The notes below the pieces were generated by a model. It had not been told where the DNA came from, made no database searches, and saw only the letters and a program-made list of their open reading frames with translations. 64,000 bases of DNA, taken from NCBI RefSeq assembly GCF_031085295.1, contig NZ_JAVFWO010000002.1, positions 620,001-684,000 of the forward strand. The letters run 5' to 3'. Position 1 is the first letter of the stretch, and every line of letters begins with the position of its first letter. The position numbers were made by a program, and so were the translations under genes. This stretch comes from Microbacterium psychrotolerans (GTDB lineage: Bacteria > Actinomycetota > Actinomycetes > Actinomycetales > Microbacteriaceae). Shown piece after piece: positions 38,738 to 47,033 of this stretch.

Positions 38738-39127
38738 ATGACGGACGCACTGAGCCTGACGTTCTCGGCGCTCGCCGATCCGACCCGGCGCGCGATGCTC
38801 ACGCGGCTGAGCGAAGGGGAGGCGACGGTGGGGGAGCTGGCCGCGCCGTTCGACATGACGTTCGCCGCCGTGTCGAAGCACCTGCGCGTGCTGGAGGGAG
38901 CGGGCCTGGTCACGCGGGGCCGCAACGCCCAGTACCGGCCGGCCCGGCTCGACGCACGTCCGCTCGCGGCGGCATCCGATTGGATCGGCGGCTACGCGAA
39001 GTTCTGGGAGGACAGCCTGGGAGCCCTCGACCACTATCTCAACGCCCTGCAGCAGCTGGGCGACCATACCGACACACCGACAGGCGGCGACGCCGCACCC
39101 ACCCAGAAGGAGAACGACCATGACTGA
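38738..39127 (+). CDS. ArsR family transcriptional regulator
   Basis: A 129-aa winged-helix repressor: LSLTFSALADPTRRAMLTRL, EATVGELAAPFDMTFAAVSKHLRVLEGAGLV (recognition helix) and RNAQYRPARLDARPL. No metal-binding cysteine pair is present, so it is not a classic metal sensor. The stop overlaps the SRPBCC gene by 8 bp. ArsR-SRPBCC pairs are common and the regulator usually controls the pair itself. AAGGAG precedes ATG 38738. Confidence 0.92.
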   Translation: MTDALSLTFSALADPTRRAMLTRLSEGEATVGELAAPFDMTFAAVSKHLRVLEGAGLVTRGRNAQYRPARLDARPLAAASDWIGGYAKFWEDSLGALDHYLNALQQLGDHTDTPTGGDAAPTQKENDHD

Positions 39128-39566
39128 GTACTTCACCGTCACGCGCACGCTGCAGGCTCCCCGCGAGCTGGTGTTCGAGACGCTGACCAAGCCCGAGCAC
39201 TTCGCCGTGTGGTTCGGCACGGCGGCCGTCGAAGTGCCCCAGGACAGCTTGACGATGGACGTGCGCCCGGGCGGCGCGTTCCGCGCGGTCATGCTGCTGC
39301 CTGACGGCAACCGGATCGATTGGGCCGGGGAGTACCAGGTCGTCGAGCCGCCGTCCCACCTCGCGATGACGCTGACCGATCAGCCGGGCGACGACGCCGG
39401 ATTGCCCGTGCTGTTCGACCTCGAGGAGACGGGCGACGGCACTGTGCTCACCATCCGCCAGGACCGCAGCGACTTCTCCGACGAGCAGGTCGCGGCCACC
39501 ATCGCCGGCTACAACGCATTCATCGACGACATCGAGGACGTGCTGGCGCAGCTCCAGAACGCCTGA
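39120..39566 (+). CDS. SRPBCC (AHSA1-like) protein
   Basis: A 148-aa START/Bet v1-fold protein: YFTVTRTLQAPRELVFETLTKPEHFAVWFG, then MDVRPGGAFRAVMLLPDG, WAGEYQVVEPPSHLAMTL and the C-terminal helix EQVAATIAGYNAFIDDIEDV. The fold has a deep hydrophobic pocket, so it probably binds a small ligand or lipid. Co-translated with the ArsR regulator upstream. Substrate unknown. Confidence 0.9.
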   Translation: MTEYFTVTRTLQAPRELVFETLTKPEHFAVWFGTAAVEVPQDSLTMDVRPGGAFRAVMLLPDGNRIDWAGEYQVVEPPSHLAMTLTDQPGDDAGLPVLFDLEETGDGTVLTIRQDRSDFSDEQVAATIAGYNAFIDDIEDVLAQLQNA

Positions 39567-39581
39567 GCCTCAGAGGGCGGA

Positions 39582-40418
39582 TCAGAGTGCGCCCGGACGG
39601 CGCAGTGCGCTCATCGCGAGCTCGCTGCCCGCCCGGGCGCTCTCGCATGCGTCGGCACCGCCGAGCGCCGCGACGATGTAGCCTGCCGCGAAGGCATCGC
39701 CGGCGCCGGTCGAGTCCAGCACGTCCTCGGCTCTCTCGACGGCAACAGCGTGCGTCTGCCCGTCCACGCGGACGAGCACCGGGTGGGCGCCGCGCTTGAC
39801 GACGTAGACCCCCGCCGGCTCGACATGGAGTTCGGCCGTCAGGCGTGCTTCATCCTCGTTGGCGAAGACGACATCCGGGCGGAGCTCCGCAAGGATGCGC
39901 TGCAGCTCTGCGCGGCCGAGATCCCGCAGCGTCGCCACACTCGACAGATCGAGACTGACGCGGGCGCCTCGCGCGGCGGCGCGGGTAGCGGCATCCGTCA
40001 CCGCGTCTCTGGAGCGTGCCGACGCGAAGCCGTACAGGGGGAGATGCACCCATTCAGCGCCGGCCATCCACGCAGGATCGACCGGGCCGAGCTCCGCCGC
40101 AGCGCCTCGGTCGGTGATCATCGTGCGCTCGCCGGCGGTGTCGACGAGAACGACGATCGAACCGGTGCGCCCCGCGCGCTGCACCCTGACGTCGACGTCC
40201 GCGGCCTCGAGCTCGCTGACCAGGGCGTGCCCGAGCGTGTCGTCTCCCACGCATCCGATGAAGCGCGACGGATGCCGCGGCGCCGCAGCAGCGGCGACGT
40301 TGGCGGCGCTGCCTCCCCGCGTGAGGCGCACCTCCGCCGGATTGTCGGTGCCGCGCTCGAGCGCCGCCCCGCCCAGCACGATCAGGTCGGCGACGAGGTC
40401 GCCGATCACGACGATCAT
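39582..40418 (-). CDS. psuK: PfkB-family kinase, probable pseudouridine kinase
   Basis: A 278-aa ribokinase-family protein: VIGDLVADLIVLGG, LTRGGSAANVAAAAA (substrate GG switch), FIGCVGDDTLGHAL and the catalytic-loop signature LDSTGAGDAFAAGYIVA with the general-base Asp. ATG 40418 overlaps the psuG stop by ATGA, which supports its role as PsuK: pseudouridine to pseudouridine 5'-phosphate, the substrate of PsuG. Without psuG it would only be called a sugar kinase. Confidence 0.85.
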   Translation of the reverse strand: MIVVIGDLVADLIVLGGAALERGTDNPAEVRLTRGGSAANVAAAAAPRHPSRFIGCVGDDTLGHALVSELEAADVDVRVQRAGRTGSIVVLVDTAGERTMITDRGAAAELGPVDPAWMAGAEWVHLPLYGFASARSRDAVTDAATRAAARGARVSLDLSSVATLRDLGRAELQRILAELRPDVVFANEDEARLTAELHVEPAGVYVVKRGAHPVLVRVDGQTHAVAVERAEDVLDSTGAGDAFAAGYIVAALGGADACESARAGSELAMSALRRPGAL

Positions 40419-41338
40419 CCGGTGGCGTCCGCGAGGGCCAGCGCGATGCGCGCGCCGAGACCGACGTTGCCACGATAGACCTCGACGTTGACCTCGAGGC
40501 TGCGACCTCCGGTCTCGCGCTGGAGGAAGTCGAGGAGGAACGGCGTCGTGTCGTGGCCGGAGACGCCCCTCGCATTCGCGGCGGACAGTGCGCGGGCGAG
40601 CACGTCGTCGTGCAGGGCGGGATCCAGCTGACGCTCGGCGGCGACGGGATTGGCGACGAGCAGGGTGGACGAGATGCCCAAGCCGTCGCGCATGCGTGCG
40701 ATCGCCGCGATCTCGGCGGGGGAGTCCACCGAGTACTCGATGTCGTGCCCCGAGTCGGCGATGTAGAAGCCGGGATAGTCGGTGGTGCGATACCCGACCA
40801 CGGCGAGGTTGAGCGTCTCGAGACGCTCCAGCGTGAGAGGGATGTCGAGGATCGACTTCACGCCCGCGCTCACCACGACGAGCGGCAGGCCGGCCAGCGT
40901 CAGCAGGTCCGCCGACTCGTCGAAGGTCTGGGGGGCACCGCGGTGGACACCGCCGAGACCGCCCGTCGAGAAGACGCGCAGCCCGGCACGCGACGCGAGG
41001 TACCCGGTCGCCGCGACCGTGGTGCCGGCGCTCAGCCCCTTCACGGCGACGACGGGGATGTCGCGGACGCTCGCCTTGACAACCTCGTCCGCTGTCGAGA
41101 GCTGCTCGATCTCGTCGGGGGAGAGCCCCACGGTGGGGCGGCCGTCCACAACGCCGATGGTCGCCGGCACGACGCCGAACGCACGCACACGCGCTTCGGC
41201 CTCGAGGGCGACATCGAGGTTCCGGGGGCGCGGCAGTCCGTGCGTGAAGATCGTGGACTCGAGCGCGAGCACCGGCTCGCCGGCCGCGACGGCCTCCTGG
41301 ACCTCCGCGGCGATCACGAGGGGAGCGGACACGGGCAT
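40415..41338 (-). CDS. psuG: Pseudouridine-5'-phosphate glycosidase
   Basis: A 307-aa enzyme that splits pseudouridine 5'-phosphate to uracil and ribose 5-phosphate. Family marks are VLALESTIFTHGLPRPRN, PATIGVVDGRPTVGLS, catalytic Lys region VVAVKGLSAGTTVAATGYLA, STGGLGGVHRGAPQTFDESADL, VVVSAGVKSILDIPLTLE and GISSTLLVANPV. ATG 41338 is favoured over an upstream TTG six codons earlier. It is 100 bp downstream of an MFS gene on the same strand and overlaps the kinase, forming a small pseudouridine salvage unit. Confidence 0.94.
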   Translation of the reverse strand: MPVSAPLVIAAEVQEAVAAGEPVLALESTIFTHGLPRPRNLDVALEAEARVRAFGVVPATIGVVDGRPTVGLSPDEIEQLSTADEVVKASVRDIPVVAVKGLSAGTTVAATGYLASRAGLRVFSTGGLGGVHRGAPQTFDESADLLTLAGLPLVVVSAGVKSILDIPLTLERLETLNLAVVGYRTTDYPGFYIADSGHDIEYSVDSPAEIAAIARMRDGLGISSTLLVANPVAAERQLDPALHDDVLARALSAANARGVSGHDTTPFLLDFLQRETGGRSLEVNVEVYRGNVGLGARIALALADATG

Positions 41339-41438
41339 CCTTTCGATCGGAACCAACGGTGGAGCCGATTAGGGTCACAGTACCGATCTGACGCCGCGAC
41401 GCGCCGACACGTTCTGTTCGACATCCCACCGGAAGCGG

Positions 41439-42779
41439 TCAGCGCCGGCGACGCGGCGCGCGCGGCGGCTCCAACCCGAGCCGGATGCGGGTGTGCTTGC
41501 GCTCGATCACGATGAACGCGCCGCCGAGGAGCCAGAGCGGAACCTGAGTGAGGAAGGCGATCCGGAAGGCGTCGAGGTTGTAGGTGGCCGGCGTGCCGGC
41601 ACCCTGGAGATCCAGCGCAAGACCGATGAGCAGGATCGCCAGCAGCGCGGCGAGGAACCCGCCCGCGTTCGTCACGCCTGTGGCGGTACTGAGGCGATGC
41701 GAAGGGTTGTGGGTGCGTGCGTGGTCGAACGCGATCATCGAGGCGGGGCCACCGGTCGCCAGCGCGACCGCCAGCGCGAGGAGCAGCCAGAGCGGCGCCG
41801 GTCCCGGATACGCGATGACGGTGAGCCAGGCGACGGCCTGCACGGCCACCGTGGGGAGCACGAGAGCGCGCGAGCGCAGGTGCGGCACCCGCCTCGACAG
41901 CTCGCCCATGATCGGTCCCAGCGCCATGCCCACCACGACGTACAGCGACATGATCGAGGCGGCCTCTGCCGTCGTACGCCCTTCGCCGGCGGTGAGGAAC
42001 GGCATGCCCCACAGCAGCACGAACGCGGTGCCGGCGAACGGCGTCGTGAAATGCGACCAGAAGGCGAGTCGCGTTCCCGGATGAGCCCATGCGGCACGGA
42101 TGCCGACACCGTTGTCGACGGACGACGTCACGACCCGGATGGCGCCTGTGTCGGTGTCCACCGACACGTCGTCGTCGCGGTCGGGTGGGTGGTTGCGGAT
42201 CAGGAGGAACACCAGGATCGCGAACAGCACGCCGAGACCGGCGATGCTGCCGAACGTGATCGTCCACGAGGTGGCGTGCAGCAGCGCGGCGAGGGGGATC
42301 AGTGCGACCAGCTGTCCTGATTGCCCCACGATGCCGGTGAGTTGCACCATGATGGGTCCGCGCTGGGCGGGGAACCAGGTGGCGATGAGACGCAGCACGC
42401 CGGGGAAGATCGCGGCGTCTCCGGCCCCCAGCAGCATGCGGGCGAGGATGGCGACGCCGACGCTGGGGGAGATGGCCATGGTGAGCTGCCCCACCGCCAT
42501 CAGCAGCATCCCCACCGTCATGATCGGCCGCGCTCCATAGCGGTCCAGCAGCACCCCGATGGGGATCTGCATGCCTCCGTAGACGGCCAGCTGCACGACC
42601 GCGAACAGTGACAGGGTCGCCGCGTCGGCATCGAACCGGGCGGCCGCATCGACGCCCACCGCGCTCAGCGACGAGCGGTTCGTGATCGCGAGGACATACG
42701 CGGCGACCCCGACCGCCCAGATCGCCCAGGCGCGCAGTCCCGGTCCCGTCGCTCGGGGACGTGACAGACTGTGCACCAT
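41439..42779 (-). CDS. MFS transporter upstream of psuG
   Basis: A 446-aa, 12-TM major facilitator: WAVGVAAYVLAITNRSSLSAVGVDAA in TM1, VYGGMQIPIGVLLDRYGARP, ARMLLGAGDAAIFPGVLRLIATWFPAQRGP, and a central charged loop (PPDRDDDVSVDTDTGA). The overall pattern resembles NarK/UhpT-like or ACS-family carriers. It precedes psuG-psuK on the same strand, so a nucleoside or pseudouridine is a possible substrate. The promoter spacing favours GTG 42776 over ATG 42779 as the start. Confidence 0.85.
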   Translation of the reverse strand: MVHSLSRPRATGPGLRAWAIWAVGVAAYVLAITNRSSLSAVGVDAAARFDADAATLSLFAVVQLAVYGGMQIPIGVLLDRYGARPIMTVGMLLMAVGQLTMAISPSVGVAILARMLLGAGDAAIFPGVLRLIATWFPAQRGPIMVQLTGIVGQSGQLVALIPLAALLHATSWTITFGSIAGLGVLFAILVFLLIRNHPPDRDDDVSVDTDTGAIRVVTSSVDNGVGIRAAWAHPGTRLAFWSHFTTPFAGTAFVLLWGMPFLTAGEGRTTAEAASIMSLYVVVGMALGPIMGELSRRVPHLRSRALVLPTVAVQAVAWLTVIAYPGPAPLWLLLALAVALATGGPASMIAFDHARTHNPSHRLSTATGVTNAGGFLAALLAILLIGLALDLQGAGTPATYNLDAFRIAFLTQVPLWLLGGAFIVIERKHTRIRLGLEPPRAPRRRR

Positions 42780-42782
42780 TCC

Positions 42783-42788
42783 ACAGTA
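42783..42788 (-). promoter_or_regulatory. -10 box of leaderless MFS gene (TACTGT)
   Basis: On the minus strand: TACTGT, GGA, ATG 42779, GTG 42776. The spacing of 6 nt fits the GTG, as for hisE and the ANTAR gene. Confidence 0.5.
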
Positions 42789-42992
42789 GTCACCGCCGCG
42801 GATGCCCCCGATCGTGACAGAGCGGCTCGGAGCCGCGCCGCGCATCGCGGAACCGCTCGAAAACCGGGGCAACGCTTGCGTGCTCTGTCAACCCCCTCTT
42901 ACGGCACGCGCGGATGCGCCAGCGTAGATATGGGACAACGCGTCCCGGAACAGGGGAGGGCTGACCGCCGTGCCCCGGAAAGGACACCTCGC

Positions 42993-43256
42993 ATGAGTAT
43001 CGGAGCAGGCATCGCCCTCTTCGCCATCGGCGCGATCCTCGCGTTCGCGGTGAACGTCGAGGTCGAGTGGGTGAATCTCGACATGATCGGCTACATCCTC
43101 ATGGGTGCCGGAGCCGTCATCTTCATCGTCGGCATCGTTCTGCTGGCACGCCGCCGCCGGTCGGAGTCCGTCACGCACACGGCTGTCGACCCGACCGTCA
43201 ACGAGCGGGTGACCCGTCAGAGCACGAGCTCGACGGACGACGCAGCGGGTCTCTGA
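42993..43256 (+). CDS. DUF6458 family membrane protein
   Basis: An 87-aa protein with two TM helices: SIGAGIALFAIGAILAFAV (residues 2-20) and IGYILMGAGAVIFIVGIVLLARRRR (~32-56). A polar tail follows (VDPTVNERVTRQS). The family is widespread in actinobacteria and has no known function. AAAGGA precedes ATG 42993. Convergent with the GNAT gene, with a 14-bp hairpin between. Confidence 0.85.
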   Translation: MSIGAGIALFAIGAILAFAVNVEVEWVNLDMIGYILMGAGAVIFIVGIVLLARRRRSESVTHTAVDPTVNERVTRQSTSSTDDAAGL

Positions 43257-43264
43257 CGAACACG

Positions 43265-43298
43265 CTGACCGCGGGCGCTACGGCGCGCCCGCGGTCAG
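43265..43298. terminator. Bidirectional hairpin
   Basis: A perfect 14-bp stem (arms 43265-43278 and 43285-43298) with a 6-nt loop lies between convergent genes. It overlaps the last codons of the minus-strand gene. Confidence 0.75.
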
Positions 43299-44002
43299 TG
43301 CTGTCCGGCCTCAGCGCCGGACGGGATGGGCTCGAGCTGGGCCCGAAGGCCGTCGATCCCGTGAAGCTCGACGGCGCCACCCAGGCTCTGGGCGTGGTAC
43401 GACCGGACAGACTCCCAGCGCTCCCGCGACATGACGTAGCGATTGTGAACGACGGCGGCGCCTTCGCGGGCGACGTGGAACGCGCCGTCCTGCTCGTACC
43501 CCACGCGTTCCGAGACGGCGTTCGATGCGCCGTTGTCCACGAACGCCCCTGACATCGCCTCCCGCGCGCCCAGACCCTCGAAGGCCAGATGCAGGGCGAG
43601 CATCCGCATTCTGGTTCCGATTCCGCGTCCCTGGTGCGCGCGGCCCAGCCACGATCCCGTCGTGACATTCCGCAGTACCGGCCAGTCCTTCGCGGTGAGT
43701 CCCTGGATGCCCACGGGTGCCCCCTCGTGCAGCACCGCCAGTTCGAGGACGAAGGCCGCGGGGGAGATCCGATTGCGGATTCCCCACTGGTAGGCCAGCA
43801 CGCTGCGCGCGACCTCGTCGGCAGACCCACGCGACCACGGGTGCTCGAACGGCATCGCCTCAGGATCATGGATGCCGCGTCCAGCGAGGTCGGCGAGTTC
43901 GAGCAGAAGCTCGTCATCGATCCAGCGCAGCTCGAGGTCGCCGGCACTCACGCGAACGGCTGACGCGGGCCAGAGGCGGGTGAGGATGTCGGAGTGCGGC
44001 AT
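43295..44002 (-). CDS. GNAT family N-acetyltransferase
   Basis: A 235-aa RimJ/RimL-type acetyltransferase: RWIDDELLLELADLAGRGIH, FVLELAVLHEGAPVGIQGL, the acetyl-CoA motif TTGSWLGRAHQGRGIGTRMRMLALHLAF and NGASNAVSERVGYEQDG. ATG 44002 is chosen because the extra residues upstream are Arg-rich and unlike the family. Substrate unknown; relatives acetylate protein N-termini or aminoglycoside-like amines. Confidence 0.88.
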   Translation of the reverse strand: MPHSDILTRLWPASAVRVSAGDLELRWIDDELLLELADLAGRGIHDPEAMPFEHPWSRGSADEVARSVLAYQWGIRNRISPAAFVLELAVLHEGAPVGIQGLTAKDWPVLRNVTTGSWLGRAHQGRGIGTRMRMLALHLAFEGLGAREAMSGAFVDNGASNAVSERVGYEQDGAFHVAREGAAVVHNRYVMSRERWESVRSYHAQSLGGAVELHGIDGLRAQLEPIPSGAEAGQH

Positions 44003-44110
44003 CCCGGAAGTCTGCCAGACGGTGCCGCTTCGACGAGAAGCCCGGATCCGTACGCGCCCTCGACAGCGATTCATCCTCAGATGCGGGTCTTCTTTCTGGC
44101 GAGCGCTTGC

Positions 44111-44314
44111 TCACGCCCCGCTCGTCGGTGGCTTGTCGAGGCCGTGACGCCGAGCTCGGTCCGGCTCCGCGGCCGTCGCCGGGCTGACCGCAGAGGACTC
44201 GTCTGGTCCGTCGGTACCGGGGTAGTGCGGCTCTTCGATCTCGATGGCCTTGTCTCGCTCTTCCAGCGGCGGCAGGTGATCCAAGGGCTGCTTGATGTCG
44301 TCTGGATGACTCAT
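44111..44314 (-). CDS. Small acidic hypothetical protein
   Basis: A 67-aa hydrophilic protein: MSHPDDIKQPLDHLPPLEER, an acidic middle, then a Ser/Ala/Pro-rich C-terminus. No cysteine or hydrophobic helix, so it is probably disordered. ATG 44314 is preceded by GGAG. I do not recognise the family. The base composition resembles the neighbours. Confidence 0.5.
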   Translation of the reverse strand: MSHPDDIKQPLDHLPPLEERDKAIEIEEPHYPGTDGPDESSAVSPATAAEPDRARRHGLDKPPTSGA

Positions 44315-44390
44315 AGCCCGAGCCTCCGTCCACAGCGCGGCAAAGGGGAGGGGGTTGCGATCGGCGAGCCATCGCCCAATGTGAACTGAC

Positions 44391-44404
44391 ATAATGTGCA
44401 TTAT
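44391..44404. promoter_or_regulatory. AT-rich palindrome ATAATGTGCATTAT
   Basis: A perfect 6+2+6 inverted repeat lies in the divergent gap between the small acidic gene and the DUF899 gene. It stands out in a GC-rich background and could be a dimeric regulator site. Confidence 0.35.
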
Positions 44405-44464
44405 CGGCGTCTACGGAGAATCCAGCCCATTGCGCCACTCCCGTCCGGACACTAGAGAGGGGCC

Positions 44465-45241
44465 ATGACAGAAACCCCTTCCGGCGCTCGGCCGCTGCCC
44501 GAGATCACCGACCGCAGCGAGTGGCAGAGCCGACTCGACGCCCTGCTTGTAAAAGAAAAGGCCCACACGCGCGTCGGTGACGAACTCGCTGCAGAACGTC
44601 GCACGCTGCCGATGGTCGAGGTCGACCCGACGACCCCGGTGATCGGCGCGGACGGTCCGGTGCCGCTTATCGACGTGTTCGAGGGGCGCGCTCAGCTGAT
44701 CGCGTACTTCCACATGTGGCACGCCGGCAAGCCCGCGGCCGAGCAGTGCGTCGGGTGCACGTTCTCGACCAGCCACATGAACGAGCTGTCGTATCTGAAT
44801 TCGCGCGACATCACCTATGCGACGTTCTGCGAGGGCCCCTATGAGGCGAGCTCGCGCTACCGGGACTTCATGGGATGGACGATGCCCTGGTACGCCGTGC
44901 CCGCGGAGTCGGTCGACCGACTCGTGGCGGGTCGGGATTTCGGCATCCTGGTCTGTTACCTGCGCGACGGCGACCGCGTCTACGAGACCTACTGGACGAC
45001 CGGTCGCGGCAACGAGCGCATGGCACCCTCATACGCGCTCATGGACCTCACCGTGTACGGAAGGCAGGAGTTCTGGGAGGACTCCCCCGCCGGCTGGCCG
45101 AAGCAGTTCGACACGCGTGGGCAGCAGATGAGCCTCAAGGGCCGGCCCACCGCGCAGTGGCCCCGCATCCGCGCGGGCCACGTCGACGATCTCGGCGAGG
45201 CCGCGGAGAGCTCCCCGGCGGAGCACCCTCACCACCACTGA
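44465..45241 (+). CDS. DUF899 family thioredoxin-like protein
   Basis: A 258-aa protein of the DUF899 group: SEWQSRLDALLVKEKAHTRVGDELAAERR (conserved N-terminal helix), IAYFHMWHAGKPAAEQCVGCTFSTSHM, a CxxC in the thioredoxin-like active-site position, and MGWTMPWYAV. The C-terminus is His-rich (EHPHHH). The family is predicted to be thiol-disulfide oxidoreductases, but I know of no tested activity. It stands alone with GAGGGG upstream of ATG 44465. Confidence 0.88.
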   Translation: MTETPSGARPLPEITDRSEWQSRLDALLVKEKAHTRVGDELAAERRTLPMVEVDPTTPVIGADGPVPLIDVFEGRAQLIAYFHMWHAGKPAAEQCVGCTFSTSHMNELSYLNSRDITYATFCEGPYEASSRYRDFMGWTMPWYAVPAESVDRLVAGRDFGILVCYLRDGDRVYETYWTTGRGNERMAPSYALMDLTVYGRQEFWEDSPAGWPKQFDTRGQQMSLKGRPTAQWPRIRAGHVDDLGEAAESSPAEHPHHH

Positions 45242-45283
45242 ACTCTGCAGCCCATCCGGTCCACTCCGCACCGCGGTCAACGC

Positions 45284-45733
45284 TCAGACCAGCCAGGCAC
45301 CGTCGCGCATGAGGACGCGTCCGGCCAGCTCGTTCGACTCGCGCCACGCCTGGATGCGCGTCGGGCGCAGGACGAGGAAGACGTATCCGGCGAGTCCGCG
45401 CGGGTCCCAGTCGGCCTGTGCCGCGTACGCGCTTCCCAGCGGCTCGTCGTCGTCGACACCCGCTGACCGCTCGAGCACCGCGTCGATCATCCCGACGTCG
45501 CGGGTGTGTCCGATCGCCAGGCGCGCGACTCCCGATGCGCCGATGTTGCGCGCCGTGACCGAGCGCTCCTCGAGCGCGATGACCGCACGGTCGTCGACCC
45601 ACGCCAGCGACAGCGGCACAAGGTGCGGCGCTGCGTCGGGCGACGCCGTCGCCACCCAGACGTCGGCAGCGGGTGCTGTCAGCGCGGCGAGCAGATCCGC
45701 CTTGCGGCTCGCGCGGTCGCGGGGTTCAGGCAT
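45284..45733 (-). CDS. Pyridoxamine 5'-phosphate oxidase-like flavoprotein
   Basis: A 149-aa split-barrel protein: VWVATASPDAAPHLVPLSLAW, VIALEERSVTARNIGASGVARLAIGHTRDVG and a C-terminal RPTRIQAWRESNELAGR motif. This matches the small PNPOx-like flavin- or F420-binding family. Start ATG 45733 has GGAG upstream. Convergent with the DUF899 gene, divergent from the AEC transporter. Substrate unknown. Confidence 0.85.
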   Translation of the reverse strand: MPEPRDRASRKADLLAALTAPAADVWVATASPDAAPHLVPLSLAWVDDRAVIALEERSVTARNIGASGVARLAIGHTRDVGMIDAVLERSAGVDDDEPLGSAYAAQADWDPRGLAGYVFLVLRPTRIQAWRESNELAGRVLMRDGAWLV

Positions 45734-45809
45734 CGGTGGCTCCCTTGGTTCGGCGCGTGCCAGTCTGTCAGACAGCGACGCGCGATTCGCTCATGAGAGA
45801 ACGATTTCC

Positions 45810-45815
45810 TAGGCT
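45810..45815 (+). promoter_or_regulatory. -10 box of leaderless AEC gene (TAGGCT)
   Basis: TAGGCT, 6 nt, then ATG 45822, without a Shine-Dalgarno sequence. Confidence 0.55.
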
Positions 45816-45821
45816 CGAACC

Positions 45822-46742
45822 ATGCTGGAGTCGCTCACCGGGTTCGTCGTGGTGGGCGTGGCGATCCTCGTCGGGTGGATCCTGGGCCGCATCGATCTCC
45901 TCGGCGAGCACGCCCGGCCGGTCCTCGCGCGGCTGACCTTCTTCGTGCTTTCGCCGTTCCTGCTGTTCGTCGTGCTGGCGCAGGCCGACGTGCACACCCT
46001 GTTCTCCGCACTGCTGCCCGTTTCGGCGATCGCCGCGGTGGCCGTGATCCTCGCGCACGCGCTCATCGCCCGGGTCGCCTGGCGGCGCTCGGTCGGCGAG
46101 ACCGTGATCGGAGCGCTGAGCGCCGGCCAGGTCAACTCCAACAACATCGGCATCCCGCTGTCGTTGTACCTGCTCGGCAGCGCCGCGTATCCGGCGCCGG
46201 TGATCCTGATGCAGCTGCTGGTGTTCACCCCGATCACGATGGCGATCCTGGATGCGGTCACCACCGCCCGCGCGTCGCTGTGGCGTGCGATCGCGCGTGT
46301 TGCAACGAACCCGATCGTGCTCGGCTCGCTGCTCGGCACCCTCGTGTCGGTCTCGGGCATCGAGCTGCCGCCGATCGCGATGGAGCCCGCCGTGCTCATC
46401 GCGAACGCGTGCGTGCCGATCCTGCTGATCGCCTACGGCATCTCGCTGCACGGGCAGCGCGTGCTGGCGCCGTCGGGGCGCCGGCGCGACATCGTGCTCG
46501 CCAGCGTCCTGAAGCTGGTGGCCATGCCGGTGATCGCCTGGGCGGTGGCCGAGTTCGTCTTCGACCTCTCCGCGCACGACGTGCTGGTCGTGACGGTGCT
46601 CGCTGCCCTGCCGACGGCGCAGAACGTGTTCAACTACTCGCAGCGCTACGACGTGGGCGAGACGATCTCGCGCGACACCGTCTTCCTGACGACGATCGGC
46701 TGCGTCCCCGTGCTCATCCTGGTGACGCTGCTGCTGGGATAG
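45822..46742 (+). CDS. AEC family (auxin efflux carrier) transporter
   Basis: A 306-aa membrane protein with about ten TM helices: LTGFVVVGVAILVGWILGRIDLL, RLTFFVLSPFLLFVVLAQA, AGQVNSNNIGIPLSLYLLG (the family Asn/Gly turn) and TVLAALPTAQNVFNYSQRY near the end. Members move malonate, malate or other organic acids. No regulator is attached. Leaderless start. Confidence 0.92.
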   Translation: MLESLTGFVVVGVAILVGWILGRIDLLGEHARPVLARLTFFVLSPFLLFVVLAQADVHTLFSALLPVSAIAAVAVILAHALIARVAWRRSVGETVIGALSAGQVNSNNIGIPLSLYLLGSAAYPAPVILMQLLVFTPITMAILDAVTTARASLWRAIARVATNPIVLGSLLGTLVSVSGIELPPIAMEPAVLIANACVPILLIAYGISLHGQRVLAPSGRRRDIVLASVLKLVAMPVIAWAVAEFVFDLSAHDVLVVTVLAALPTAQNVFNYSQRYDVGETISRDTVFLTTIGCVPVLILVTLLLG

Positions 46743-46760
46743 CGTGGGCAGCTCGCCGCG

Positions 46761-47033
46761 TCAGGGGCGGACGAGCTCGTGCAGGGTGCCGACCACGAGG
46801 CGCACCCCGCCCTCGTGACGGAGCACCGTGAACAGCGTGTGGGTGCAGGTGCGGCACCGCACGATGGCCGCCGCCTCGTCGATCTCGACGATCGCCTCGG
46901 CGACCGGGGCGCCCTCACGACATCCGCCGCATATCGCTGTCAGAGCCGTCACGTCGGCTTCGAACACATCCCACAGCAGCCCTGCGGCAGCGTTGCCGTC
47001 GACTGTGCTGCCCGCGATCTCTGCACGCATCAT
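46761..47033 (-). CDS. DUF6510 family CxxC protein
   Basis: A 90-aa protein with two CxxC pairs, Cys35/38 (ICGGCREG) and Cys60/63 (RCRTCTHT), and otherwise beta-rich segments. Four cysteines in this layout could hold one zinc or one rubredoxin-like iron. The start overlaps the end of the FAD reductase gene by 4 bp, and GGAGG lies upstream. It is the last of three coupled genes with a molybdo-oxidoreductase and its putative reductase. Role as an electron carrier is an inference. Confidence 0.8.
   Translation of the reverse strand: MMRAEIAGSTVDGNAAAGLLWDVFEADVTALTAICGGCREGAPVAEAIVEIDEAAAIVRCRTCTHTLFTVLRHEGGVRLVVGTLHELVRP

Noticed and set aside
39582..41429. A 615-residue frame containing the PfkB kinase
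   Set aside because: The N-terminal half is a shadow of psuG; the kinase proper starts at 40418.
42780..42992. Promoter TTACGG/TAGATA for the DUF6458 gene
   Set aside because: The boxes are about 20 bp apart, too far for a reliable SigA promoter; the 213-bp gap otherwise shows only the leaderless box of the divergent MFS gene.
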